Positions 1 through 8,426 of a stretch of DNA of 35,567 nt are shown here, one piece after another (position 1 is the stretch's first letter; every line of letters starts with the position of its first letter). The position numbers and the translations under genes are program-made. The notes beneath the pieces are model-generated. The model was not told where the DNA came from and did not search any database. It saw only the letters and a program-made list of their open reading frames with translations. The stretch covers positions 1 to 35,567 of the forward strand of contig JASLKH010000095.1 in the NCBI GenBank assembly GCA_030747675.1. The letters run 5' to 3'. The DNA is from Candidatus Thalassarchaeaceae archaeon (lineage in GTDB: Archaea; Thermoplasmatota; Poseidoniia; Poseidoniales; Thalassarchaeaceae).

Positions 1-2
1 GT

Positions 3-974
3 TTGATGGCTAAAATGTCGGGGAATCTTTCACTTTCTCGTTTGCATTTGTCACGAGCGTTGCATTCAGCAACATTAGTTGACGATGTGGGCGCTGAAAT
101 GAGAGCAATGCATCAACTGGGCCTCCTTGCTTTGGCAACTGATGATTGGTCTAGGGCAGCCTCTTTGTTTGAAACCTCGGATAGACAAGCTCAACTCATT
201 GGCGCACATCGTCTCCCTCACCTTGTTTCTGCGGCGATTTCGCGCCACCTTAATGGTGATCAAGTAGCGGCTTCAACTCACATCAAAGCAGCCTATCCTC
301 TTGTTCAAAATAATAAGGCAGAGTCTACAGATATGTTAACGAGTATTGGTAATGCCTTATTGACAGTGGATTGCCCTGGTTTGGCAATTGAGGTGCTAGA
401 TGAAGCAATGGAATGTGCTATTGAATCGGACCAAACAGGTCGCTTGGAGATGTTGGCAGATCATCTATTACTTGCCAATACTGCGATGAATAATCGCGAG
501 CAAGGTCAGTTTGATGGTTTGCGCCAATTGCTTGATGGACTAAATGATCTCCATGAAGATGCAGTTGAAGAATTTGAAGCGAAAATAGTTGAAATTGATG
601 AGCGCACTGCAGAACTCTCGAAACCATTGGATGAAACTTGGACTGAATGGCAAGATGCCTCACGTCTTATTCCGGATGGCCAACCATTGACAGTATTACG
701 AATCGATGAAGATGATGATGGGAGGGCCTTGATAATCACTCATCATTCTAAACTAGGAGCACTTGGACTATGGCTTCCAGAAGGTGGAATTCAAGCCGCA
801 CCAGGTAATTTGATTCAAATCCAGAGTAGTAAAGTCAAGGTTGCTAGCCCTCCAAATTCACTTCGTGATATGCACAACATCAGGGGTTTGGTTGCAATTG
901 AAAACCCCGACATGCTTACATTTTCTGTACGAACAGAAGAGATAGTCGATGAGGAAGATGAAACTATTGATTGA
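3..974 (+). CDS. Helical-repeat (TPR-like) protein, 5'-truncated
   Basis: The reading frame is open to the left window edge, so the true start lies outside; about 323 residues are visible. The first 200 or so residues are Ala/Leu-rich paired helices with TPR-like spacing, for example around residues 35-65 and 100-150. A predicted beta-rich C-terminal domain of about 110 residues follows, and the protein ends in a strongly acidic tail (VDEEDETID). No catalytic motif was recognised. TPR folds usually mediate protein-protein contacts, so a scaffold or regulatory role is only inferred. It converges with the MobA-like gene, with three bases between the two stop codons. The family of the C-terminal domain is unknown to me. 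Confidence 0.7.
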   Translation: MMAKMSGNLSLSRLHLSRALHSATLVDDVGAEMRAMHQLGLLALATDDWSRAASLFETSDRQAQLIGAHRLPHLVSAAISRHLNGDQVAASTHIKAAYPLVQNNKAESTDMLTSIGNALLTVDCPGLAIEVLDEAMECAIESDQTGRLEMLADHLLLANTAMNNREQGQFDGLRQLLDGLNDLHEDAVEEFEAKIVEIDERTAELSKPLDETWTEWQDASRLIPDGQPLTVLRIDEDDDGRALIITHHSKLGALGLWLPEGGIQAAPGNLIQIQSSKVKVASPPNSLRDMHNIRGLVAIENPDMLTFSVRTEEIVDEEDETID

Positions 975-977
975 CAT

Positions 978-1556
978 TCACTCATTTGCTGAATACGATG
1001 AAATAGAATTTAGCACATCCAAATCCTGAACCTCATCGATATTCACATGCAACCATTCATCAGCCACTTCAAATCGCTCTGGCGTACATAGATTGCGAAG
1101 AGGCGTATCAGGCTGAGAGCATCGGATACGCGCAATATCTTCTGGCATGAGAAGTAAAGGATGCCCTCCTCGTCCATCTTTGCTTGGGCAAGAACAAATT
1201 TCCATCGTTAGGAGTTGATTCAAAGTGGAATTACTAAACCCTGGTCTGTCAACAGGAACAACTAGCAGACGAAACGCCCCTTCGCCTCCCTTTGTATCAA
1301 GAATTTGCTTTAATCCACATTGAAGTGAACCAGTTCTTCCCGCTTCTGGGTTTGGATTGATGACGATAGTCCGTTCGGGAAGCGCAGTCATGATGTCAAC
1401 AACAATATCAGAACGTGTTACTATTACTGGTTCCAGATTCTTCGCTTCAAGGCGTTCTACAATATACTCTATGAGTGTCTTTTGACCAATTTTGACAAGC
1501 GCCTTGGGTTGCCCTAGTCGAGAACTGGCCCCTGCGGCCAGAACAATACATCTCAC
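978..1556 (-). CDS. MobA/MocA-like nucleotidyltransferase (NTP_transf_3)
   Basis: A 192-residue protein with the glycosyltransferase-A-like nucleotidyltransferase signature LAAGASSRLGQPKAL at residues 6-20. A metal-binding Asp follows in VVPVDRPGF near residue 104, and a GRGGHPLLL segment near residue 129. This pattern fits MobA/MocA-type enzymes, which attach GMP or CMP to molybdopterin, but also related sugar-phosphate or cofactor nucleotidyltransferases, so the substrate is not settled. Translation likely starts at GTG 1556. A GAGGTGA Shine-Dalgarno overlaps the stop codon of the upstream acyl-CoA dehydrogenase gene, which indicates translational coupling. A MogA and a MoeB-like protein elsewhere in the window make a molybdenum cofactor role plausible. 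Confidence 0.8.
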   Translation of the reverse strand: MRCIVLAAGASSRLGQPKALVKIGQKTLIEYIVERLEAKNLEPVIVTRSDIVVDIMTALPERTIVINPNPEAGRTGSLQCGLKQILDTKGGEGAFRLLVVPVDRPGFSNSTLNQLLTMEICSCPSKDGRGGHPLLLMPEDIARIRCSQPDTPLRNLCTPERFEVADEWLHVNIDEVQDLDVLNSISSYSANE

Positions 1557-1565
1557 AAGTTCACC

Positions 1566-2714
1566 TCAAAGGTCCCGAGTCATTTCACGTCCGATGATCA
1601 TTCGTTGAACTTGAGATGACCCTTCGTAAATTTGCATAACTTTCGCAGCACGCATTAATCGTGCTACTGGATACTCTTCTGAATATCCGTAGCCACCGAA
1701 AATTTGTACCGCATCAGTGGTAACTTCCATTGCTGCATCAGCAGCAAATCGCTTTGCATGGGCAGCACTTTCGGTGTTGCGAATACCTTGATCGGACTCC
1801 CATGCAGTTTTCCAAGTCAATGCTCGACTCGCTTCAATTTTCGTTTTCATATCGGCGAGCATAAATTGGATTGCTTGATGCTGGTGCAATTTTTTACCAA
1901 ATGTTTCCCGCTCGTTTGAATATTGTAGTGCATGTTCGAATGCAGCCCGACTAATCCCTGTCGCATGAGCGGCAATATTGGGTCTCGACAAATCAAATGC
2001 TTTCATTGCATTGAACCAACCGTTGCCTTCAACACCCCCAACTAAATTTGCTGCTGGGACCCTTACATTTTCGAAATTAATTGCACGGGTATCAGATGCT
2101 CTTTGGCCCATGTTTCTTTCTTTCTTTCCTAATGACATACCATCTAGCCCAGATTCAACAATGAATGCACTCATCCCCTTGTATCCTGCATCTTTGTTGG
2201 TGTAGGCCAGAACAAAGAACCAATCGGCCTTACCTGCGCCAGTAATCCACATTTTAGAACCATTGATGATGTAATCATCACCGTCTTTTACTGCAGTAGT
2301 TGTAATGCTAGCAACATCAGAACCAGCACCTGGCTCAGTCACTGCATATGCTGCAATTCTAGGTGCTTCAATAAGTCGTCCGAGGTACTTTTCTTTCTGT
2401 TCTTCAGTACCACCAGTAATGATTGGAGCAGCCGTCAATCCGTTACTATAGGCTGCAGTAGCGAATCCTGGGTCGCCCCATGCGAATTCCTCCTGTACCA
2501 AGACTTCTACCATTGTCCCCATGCCCATTCCACCGTATTCTTCAGGGACATGTAAATTCATCAATCCCAAATCATGAGCGGCTTCAATTGCCTCCATTGG
2601 GAATTCACTTGTCGCATCCCAATGTTCAGCCATAGGACGGATATTTTCTTGTGCAAATTCATGAGCCAGTTCTCGTAGCATCTCTTGCTCTTCGGAGAGT
2701 TTGAAGTCCACCAT
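1566..2714 (-). CDS. Acyl-CoA dehydrogenase (FAD-dependent)
   Basis: A 382-residue protein of standard length for the acyl-CoA dehydrogenase family, which oxidises acyl-CoA thioesters at C2-C3 and passes electrons to an electron-transfer flavoprotein. The FAD/substrate motif YAVTEPGAGSD is near residue 125. The C-terminal block QIFGGYGYSEEYPVARLMRA is followed by QIYEGSSQVQR, whose Glu (about residue 364) is the catalytic base position in the short- and medium-chain enzymes. The gene lies 31 nt after the fused E1 gene, with an AGGTGG Shine-Dalgarno before its ATG. That pairing suggests a branched-chain acyl-CoA substrate (isobutyryl-, 2-methylbutyryl- or isovaleryl-CoA), but chain specificity cannot be read from the sequence. 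Confidence 0.95.
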   Translation of the reverse strand: MVDFKLSEEQEMLRELAHEFAQENIRPMAEHWDATSEFPMEAIEAAHDLGLMNLHVPEEYGGMGMGTMVEVLVQEEFAWGDPGFATAAYSNGLTAAPIITGGTEEQKEKYLGRLIEAPRIAAYAVTEPGAGSDVASITTTAVKDGDDYIINGSKMWITGAGKADWFFVLAYTNKDAGYKGMSAFIVESGLDGMSLGKKERNMGQRASDTRAINFENVRVPAANLVGGVEGNGWFNAMKAFDLSRPNIAAHATGISRAAFEHALQYSNERETFGKKLHQHQAIQFMLADMKTKIEASRALTWKTAWESDQGIRNTESAAHAKRFAADAAMEVTTDAVQIFGGYGYSEEYPVARLMRAAKVMQIYEGSSQVQRMIIGREMTRDL

Positions 2715-2745
2715 GTCACGTCCACCTGTTTTCTGGTCTTAGCAT

Positions 2746-5361
2746 TCACCCACACAGATTTCGCAGATGTTGTACAACAAGATTTGCTGTGGGAATTGTA
2801 TGATCCTCTAGTGGTGGTGCAAATGGAACAGGTGTATCTAGAGCCCCAATCACGGCTGGTGGGGCTTCCAACGTCCAGAATGCTTCTTCTTGTATGCGGC
2901 TGCTAACTGTGTGACCCAATGCCCCAGTATACTGTGCCTCTTGCAAAACCATCAATCGACCTGTGCGTTTGACACTATCAACACAGGTTTTTGCATCAAA
3001 TGGAGCGAGAGTACGTAAATCAACAATTTCAATTTCCTTTCCTTCTGCGGCCAATGTTTCTGCTGCTTTGAGAGCAACGTGTACCATTGCTCCCCATGTG
3101 ACTAGTGTTGCATCAGAACCACCACGGACAATATTTGCCTTTCCAATTTTGTAAGTCCCACCGGATTTGATTACTTGTTGAACCGAATCTGTATCGACTT
3201 GCATGTGAATTCTGTCTCCCCAACCAGTAATTCCTCCCCGGAGACCATACATCCCAAGGTGTTCTAAGTATACCACGGGATCTTGTAAAGAGGAGGCCTC
3301 AACGAGTAAGTCAAAGGCATCCTGAGGATTGCTTGGGAAACAGATTACAAGACCTGGATCATTGAGGAACCAAGATTCAATCATATTCGCATGAAATGGC
3401 CCACTACGTGTTTTTGCTCCCAGTGGTATTCTGACAACTAACGGAACATCTGCACCCCATCGCCAGCGCAGTTGAGCCGCGTTATTGATTAGAGGATTCA
3501 TTGCAAGAGCTGCGAAACCACCGAATTGAATTTCTGCGATGGGTCGCATTCCACCCAAAGCTGCACCAGTGGCTGCGTGAATGATGGCGGCTTCAGAAAG
3601 TGGCATATCGAGTAAAAGATCACCATGTCCAGCATTCTTGAGAGGTATTGTCATCCCAAATGCTCCAGCAACTTCCATATCTTCTCCCATGAATATTGTT
3701 GATGACCCATAACGTTCGGCGATATTGACCAACCCATTCTGAATCGCACGGCTGTAGGACCATGCATTTGCATCATCCGAGAATTGCAGAGTTATTTCCC
3801 CAGGTGGAACCGGTGCATCACTTGGTGTTGAATCTTGGGTTTTCATTCGTTGAAGTTGCATTTCATGAGTATCAGCATCATGGAAACTAGTGATTCCTTT
3901 GGTGACTGTATGCGGTTCTGGCCAATCCATGGCCTCCATTTCAGCACGCCCAGCATCGACGTATGCTTGTTCTTCTTCCTCCATTCTTCCAAGTACTTGT
4001 TCTTCTACCCCCAATTTCAGAAGTAAAGAACGATGGTTTGGCACTGGATCCTTTTCTTCCCAATAAGCGAGCATCCCTTTGTTTGCATAACCAGGGGGGT
4101 TCCCACTAGGTGAACCAAGGTACAAATCATCATGATGATGTGCATGTCCACATCCACGCATAGTTTCAACATGGATTAGCACTGGTCCTCCACCTTCCAT
4201 TGCGAATTCTCTTGCAGACGCGATTGAAGCATGAAAGAGAGTTGGGTTTGAACCATCAATTGTCCAAGAGGGGATACCCATTGCTGCACCTTTGTCCCCC
4301 CATGTTTCAGATGCAGATTGCCCTACTGTGAAGGTATCAAGAGCAATTTGGTTATTTTGAATCATGAAGGCTATTGGTAGTCCACGAGCTCCGGCGAAAT
4401 TCATGGCTTCCCAAAACTCTCCTGACGAACTGCATCCTTCTCCCACAGGTGCAAATTGGAATCTTTTCATTTCCAACCGCTTACTGGCCAAAGCAAAACC
4501 TGTGGCAGTAGCACTGGCAATTGGTAATGGCGCAGTAGGAGGTAATACGCCGAGTTCCATATTGCCAATATGCAAATCTCGTCCTCCTGACCCGGGATTT
4601 CCACCATCCATGTATGAATCAGCCTTCCCCATCTGGGCAGCAAATAATTCAGTTGGTGTTTGGCCCATTGCTAAAGCGAGACCAATGTCTCGAATCATTG
4701 GAGCAACAATATCGCCAGTATGCATTTCTCCACTTGGCTTATCTTTTGCAAGTTGCAAAGCGGTTGCGCAAGCAACAATACCTTCCTGCCATGTTGAACG
4801 AAACCCCTTCCCTCCAAATTTTCCACCATCAGGAGTTTCGATACCATTTGTGAAAAGATCCTTCAGATGACTATCAAGAGCACGTGTACGAGTCATCCAC
4901 CTCTGCCAATCCATTCGTTGATCAATGGTGACTGCAGCTGCGTGAGCAATTCTACGGAGACAAAGGCGCACATCAATTAGCAAGCGTTTGGCCCGCCGAG
5001 ATAGGTGAAGTGCCCCAGTTCTTCTCGGGATTATCTCTTTTTCATCTATTTTCAATTCTGTTGAGCGCTTTGAAAGATTTTCTTCCAACAGGCTAGCAAA
5101 TGATTCACTGAAAAGGTGGAAACTAGGCCCATCCCATTCGGAGCCCTCAGATTCAGTTGTAATTTCATCAAAGAGCCACCCAATGAGACGAAGATGGCCA
5201 TCATGGCGCTCGGCTATGAATCGAATTAATTCTGATTTCACCATGTCTCTTTGAATGGGTTTGGAAAAATCAAGGTGAACCCTTGGTTTCCAATTCTCGC
5301 CCCAAAGATTTGGGAGATCAGTCTGGCCCAACCTAAGTCCTCCGGACTGTTGGTTTAGCAT
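2746..5361 (-). CDS. Fused 2-oxoacid dehydrogenase E1 (alpha+beta), branched-chain type
   Basis: An 871-residue single-chain E1. An N-terminal extension of about 150 residues has no motif I recognise. The E1-alpha region (about residues 180-450) carries the thiamine diphosphate/Mg signature GEGCSSSGEFWEAMNFA near 307 and then NN near 337; GEG instead of GDG is usual in branched-chain 2-oxoacid dehydrogenases. The E1-beta region (about 525-871) carries FMGEDMEVAGAFG, LPLSEAAIIHAATGAA and VVRIPLGAKTRSGPFHA. The expected reaction is oxidative decarboxylation of a 2-oxoacid and transfer to E2 lipoamide. No E2 or E3 gene is visible. The downstream acyl-CoA dehydrogenase supports Val/Leu/Ile degradation. 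Alpha and beta are usually separate genes, so the fusion plus the extension is notable. Confidence 0.92.
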   Translation of the reverse strand: MLNQQSGGLRLGQTDLPNLWGENWKPRVHLDFSKPIQRDMVKSELIRFIAERHDGHLRLIGWLFDEITTESEGSEWDGPSFHLFSESFASLLEENLSKRSTELKIDEKEIIPRRTGALHLSRRAKRLLIDVRLCLRRIAHAAAVTIDQRMDWQRWMTRTRALDSHLKDLFTNGIETPDGGKFGGKGFRSTWQEGIVACATALQLAKDKPSGEMHTGDIVAPMIRDIGLALAMGQTPTELFAAQMGKADSYMDGGNPGSGGRDLHIGNMELGVLPPTAPLPIASATATGFALASKRLEMKRFQFAPVGEGCSSSGEFWEAMNFAGARGLPIAFMIQNNQIALDTFTVGQSASETWGDKGAAMGIPSWTIDGSNPTLFHASIASAREFAMEGGGPVLIHVETMRGCGHAHHHDDLYLGSPSGNPPGYANKGMLAYWEEKDPVPNHRSLLLKLGVEEQVLGRMEEEEQAYVDAGRAEMEAMDWPEPHTVTKGITSFHDADTHEMQLQRMKTQDSTPSDAPVPPGEITLQFSDDANAWSYSRAIQNGLVNIAERYGSSTIFMGEDMEVAGAFGMTIPLKNAGHGDLLLDMPLSEAAIIHAATGAALGGMRPIAEIQFGGFAALAMNPLINNAAQLRWRWGADVPLVVRIPLGAKTRSGPFHANMIESWFLNDPGLVICFPSNPQDAFDLLVEASSLQDPVVYLEHLGMYGLRGGITGWGDRIHMQVDTDSVQQVIKSGGTYKIGKANIVRGGSDATLVTWGAMVHVALKAAETLAAEGKEIEIVDLRTLAPFDAKTCVDSVKRTGRLMVLQEAQYTGALGHTVSSRIQEEAFWTLEAPPAVIGALDTPVPFAPPLEDHTIPTANLVVQHLRNLCG

Positions 5362-5387
5362 ACGGCCTAAAACGATGCGGCAAGTTT

Positions 5388-5406
5388 CGGCGCCCTACGG
5401 GCGCCG
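5388..5406 (-). repeat. GC-rich inverted repeat, 8-bp arms, 3-nt loop
   Basis: Arms cggcgccc (5388-5395) and gggcgccg (5399-5406) are perfectly complementary around a 3-nt loop. The hairpin begins immediately after the stop codon of the VTT membrane-protein gene and lies 27 nt before the E1 start codon, on the strand of both. No U-rich tract follows, so it is not a classical intrinsic terminator. RNA processing or stability, or a protein-binding site, is possible. Confidence 0.75.
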
Positions 5407-6186
5407 TCACTCTTCTTCTTCAATCACTTCGGAAAGTGCCTTCATAGTGACTTTGGTGACAACAATTGTTGCGACAATTGTTGCCACTAACCCGATGATT
5501 AAAGTCATCATCCCAGTAGTAGATGCAGTAAAATTGTCAAATCCTCCCTCGCGAAGGGCAATTTCCCCTATTGCATATCCATAGTAGGCGTAGGCTAAGC
5601 AGAACACCATGCTCGAACAGTTGGAAATGACGAAAGTTCTGAGAGTAACTGGTCCTGCTCCCAGAATATAATTTAACCATTCATCTGGAAGAATAGGTGA
5701 TAACCTAACCAAAATTGAGATTCGCATACTCTCTTCACCAATTGCATATTCGATATTCCTCATTTTAGGATCACTAGCAACTGCTGCTGAAATAGCATCT
5801 CTGAACAACCATCTTCCAAAGAGAAATGCAAAAATCCCACCGATCATGGAACCTGCAAAGTTGATGATGACAGCCCAGTGAAAAGGAAAAATTGCCCCTG
5901 CGAAAATTTTGATGAATGGTGTAGGCATTAAGAGAACAACGGCTAACGAAAGTCCGAGGATAAATGCGATAATTCCCCACGAACCTGCACGATCAACTAA
6001 CTCCATCACAGCATTGTGATTCTTAAACAATAAAACGGCACATGCCAAGCATATTGCAATGAAAATTAGACCTAGTCCTACTCGCCAAACATAGAGGTTT
6101 GGTTGATTTTTCTTCATACGTTGGAGGTGTTCCCTCCTTTCGATCAAACCCAAATCTTTAGCAGGTGTTATTCGAGGCAATTTCAT
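5407..6186 (-). CDS. VTT-domain (TVP38/TMEM64/DedA-like) membrane protein
   Basis: A 259-residue polytopic membrane protein. A basic N-terminal cytoplasmic segment is followed by a transmembrane helix near residues 34-55. The VTT/SNARE-associated domain spans about 75-215 and includes FAGAIFPFHWAVIINFAGS, the FGRWLFRD turn, and RLSPILPDEWLNYILGAG, which matches the re-entrant region of TVP38/DedA proteins. A last helix (about 223-247) precedes an acidic EEEE tail. Family members are linked to lipid scrambling or membrane homeostasis; the substrate here is unknown. Its ATG overlaps the stop of the upstream receiver-domain gene by four bases (ATGA), so the two are probably translated together. 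Confidence 0.88.
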   Translation of the reverse strand: MKLPRITPAKDLGLIERREHLQRMKKNQPNLYVWRVGLGLIFIAICLACAVLLFKNHNAVMELVDRAGSWGIIAFILGLSLAVVLLMPTPFIKIFAGAIFPFHWAVIINFAGSMIGGIFAFLFGRWLFRDAISAAVASDPKMRNIEYAIGEESMRISILVRLSPILPDEWLNYILGAGPVTLRTFVISNCSSMVFCLAYAYYGYAIGEIALREGGFDNFTASTTGMMTLIIGLVATIVATIVVTKVTMKALSEVIEEEE

Positions 6187-7184
6187 TCCTCCTCATCGGG
6201 AACATCTGGGAGGGCTTCTAAGCAATCAACAACCATTTGTTGAGCATCTTCCAGTTGTGTAGAATACATTGCGAGATGTTCTCTAACGGGAATTCCCATG
6301 TCCCAAAACAAATCCCGAATTATTTCGAGAGAAAGTTTGGTCATTTTCAAAGTATTTGGGTCTAAAGGAACCATGCCATTGAATTCAGTTAGAATTGCTA
6401 CTTTTTCAGGAGGGTCTAGTAATCGTTCAAGTTGTTCATCGAGCTCACCTTGTATTTTGTCAGCGCGGCTATCCATTGCATCAATCAGGCGACTTCTTCT
6501 CTCCGCCTTTTTTTCTGCAACAATTTTTTCTCTTTCATCATCATCAATATCATCATCGACTTCTACTTCAATTTCGGCTCCAAGAATCAATTCGTCAAAT
6601 GCAAGTCGGAGTAGTCGTTCAAGAACCGCTGCTTCAACATCAGGGGGTGCATCCATTCTAGAAAGTACATTTTCGACAAATTCGGTATCTATCGAATCAT
6701 CTCCAAGCAATTCTTTCAAAATGGGTAGTGACCACGAGGGGTCACCTGGGGTAACACTCACTTCGAAAAATCCGGAACCAGTTCCTGTGCGGATTACAGC
6801 AGGCGGCTCGACAAAAAGTTTCTTTGCATGCTTATCCAATTGAGTAAGTAATTTTGTCATATCAACTGGTTTGGATAACACTTCACTTACACCTGCTTTC
6901 GCTGCTGAAACGAGATACTCTTCACCTGTATTTTGAGATAGAATTACGATTCGACATTTTAGAGCAAATTCAGGGTCAGATGAAAGACGACTTGCAGCAT
7001 CAATTGCATCGCCCGTTTTCCATTCAGCATCGATTAGAACCACGTCAGGCATTGTTGCAAGAGCAGTTGCTTCGCATTGACGCAGCGTCCCCGCCCTTGT
7101 GACTGAATATTCCTCACGCTCAAGAGTACCAGCAAGGAGGTTACGGCGCCCCTCCTTTTCGTCTGCAACAATAATTGATGCCAT
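6183..7184 (-). CDS. Stand-alone receiver (REC) domain protein with unknown C-terminal domain
   Basis: The chosen start (MASIIVADEKEGRR, ATG 7184) opens directly on the first beta strand of a receiver domain. An upstream in-frame ATG at 7256 would translate an inverted repeat into a basic leader and is less likely. REC features are the acidic pair D8/E9, phosphoacceptor Asp52 in VVLIDAEW, Ser83 in VILSQ and Lys105 in LSKPVD, so it looks phosphorylatable. The remaining 210 or so residues are helical and highly charged (a DDDIDDDERE stretch, then coiled-coil-like) and match no output domain I know. The protein ends PDVPDEEE, and the codons of this tail (GAG GAG GAA) also form the Shine-Dalgarno for the overlapping VTT gene. 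No histidine kinase is nearby. Confidence 0.85.
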   Translation of the reverse strand: MASIIVADEKEGRRNLLAGTLEREEYSVTRAGTLRQCEATALATMPDVVLIDAEWKTGDAIDAASRLSSDPEFALKCRIVILSQNTGEEYLVSAAKAGVSEVLSKPVDMTKLLTQLDKHAKKLFVEPPAVIRTGTGSGFFEVSVTPGDPSWSLPILKELLGDDSIDTEFVENVLSRMDAPPDVEAAVLERLLRLAFDELILGAEIEVEVDDDIDDDEREKIVAEKKAERRSRLIDAMDSRADKIQGELDEQLERLLDPPEKVAILTEFNGMVPLDPNTLKMTKLSLEIIRDLFWDMGIPVREHLAMYSTQLEDAQQMVVDCLEALPDVPDEEE

Positions 7185-7185
7185 G

Positions 7186-7207
7186 GGAACGGCCTTCGGC
7201 CGTTTCC
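7186..7207 (-). repeat. GC-rich inverted repeat just upstream of the REC gene start
   Basis: Core arms aacggcc (7188-7194) and ggccgtt (7198-7204) flank a 3-nt loop, and further pairing outside extends the stem with one wobble or mismatch. The element ends one base before the preferred ATG at 7184 and lies about 50 nt after the stop of the MoeB-like gene. A stable stem directly at a start codon could restrict initiation or mark a processed 5' end. Confidence 0.7.
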
Positions 7208-7256
7208 GACGTCCTTTGAATGTGGCCCTTACTTTGCAACTCAAAATGCGATTCAT

Positions 7257-8381
7257 TCAGTACTTTGGAATGGCCGAATCAACTTCTTCATGCCATGCAT
7301 GTACCCCTCCTTCAAGGTTGAACATTCTATTGGCTTCAAATCCAAATTGGGTTAGTGCATAGGCCGCCATTGCAGAGCGGAGCCCTGATCTACAATAGAA
7401 TAGAATATCTCTATCTTTGGGTAAATCTGCTGCTCTCATCAATATTTCATCATGCGGTATGAGGGCATCTGTATCTGGCAATGATACAATAGACGCTTCA
7501 ATTTCATTGCGAACATCAAGAAATAACGGGTCCCAACCCTTAGCCTTGCGTGAAACATAATCAGTCGGCGAAATCCCAGAGAAGGGGGCATCCATTTTTT
7601 TGATTCCACAGAATCCTTCATAGTCAATTAATTCTGTAACTTCATCTCTATTTTCATTGGCTTCAAATGTCAATATTCTCGAAGTCATTTCCAAGGCGTC
7701 ATAGACTAGAAGCCGTCCTCTGAGTGGTTTTCCAATTCCGATTAAAATTTTAGCAACCTCTGTTGCTTGTATAGAACCAATGACCCCAGGTAAAACACCG
7801 AGTACGCCCCCATCTTCACACGAAGGCACTGCCTCTGGAGGAGGCGGTACTGGAAACAAATCACGATATGTTGGTCCCCCGTTTAGGTTGAACACACTCA
7901 CTTGCCCTTCAAAGCGGTAAATACTTCCATAGACCCATGGGATTCCTAGTATTTCACAAGCATCGTTAACAAGATATCTTGTCGGAATGTTATCGGTTCC
8001 ATCTAGGACTATATCGTGTCCTTTGATGTAATCTAGTGCATTTTCTGAAGTCAAACGTTCATGATGTACAGTAACGTCGATTGAAGGGTTTAGATTTAGC
8101 ATTCTTTCCTTAGCTGAACTCGCCTTTGATGTGCCGATATTATCGTCTCGATGTAGAATTTGTCGTTGTAAATTTGATCGTTCAATTACATCATCGTCAA
8201 TGATTGTGATATGGCCAACACCTGCTGCAGCGAGATAGAACAATGCGGGAGAACCTAGCCCTCCGGCTCCAACACAAAAAACACGAGCAGCCTTGAGTTT
8301 AGTTTGCCCTTCTGGCCCTACTTGGGGCAGAACGAGGTGGCGCGCATAACGCGCTCTATCTGCATCGGTAAGGTCTGACAT
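7257..8381 (-). CDS. moeB: MoeB/ThiF-type E1-like adenylyltransferase fused to rhodanese (MoeZ/UBA4-like)
   Basis: A 374-residue protein starting at MSDLTDADRARYARH; a GTG/ATG further upstream at 8405 is possible but departs from family starts. The N-terminal adenylation domain has the nucleotide-binding GAGGLGS (38-44), the ERSNLQRQ arginine segment near 67-74, DGTDN near 127-131 and the PSC catalytic cysteine (C188) in PSCEDGGVLGVLPG. The C-terminal rhodanese domain (about 275-374) carries the active loop YCRSGLRS with Cys330. Such fusions activate the C-terminal glycine of MoaD/ThiS/SAMP-like proteins and load sulfur for molybdopterin, thiamine or tRNA thiolation. The zinc-ligand motif CYRC of MoeB is TYRD here, so that structural zinc site is absent. 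It sits in a minus-strand run after trxB. Confidence 0.9.
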   Translation of the reverse strand: MSDLTDADRARYARHLVLPQVGPEGQTKLKAARVFCVGAGGLGSPALFYLAAAGVGHITIIDDDVIERSNLQRQILHRDDNIGTSKASSAKERMLNLNPSIDVTVHHERLTSENALDYIKGHDIVLDGTDNIPTRYLVNDACEILGIPWVYGSIYRFEGQVSVFNLNGGPTYRDLFPVPPPPEAVPSCEDGGVLGVLPGVIGSIQATEVAKILIGIGKPLRGRLLVYDALEMTSRILTFEANENRDEVTELIDYEGFCGIKKMDAPFSGISPTDYVSRKAKGWDPLFLDVRNEIEASIVSLPDTDALIPHDEILMRAADLPKDRDILFYCRSGLRSAMAAYALTQFGFEANRMFNLEGGVHAWHEEVDSAIPKY

Positions 8382-8426
8382 GACACGCTGTGTGACTTCA
8401 CGCACTTGAGCGCTGCGCCACCAAAT

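Noticed and set aside
4364-4870. Plus-strand 168-residue frame inside the E1 gene
   Set aside because: It is antisense to a strongly conserved coding region, Pro/Ser-rich, and has no ribosome-binding site.
5388-5406. Intrinsic transcription terminator
   Set aside because: The stem is strong but no U-rich tract follows on the transcribed strand.
6298-6843. Plus-strand 181-residue Ser-rich frame inside the REC-protein gene
   Set aside because: The Ser runs mirror the Asp/Glu codons of the real gene on the other strand.
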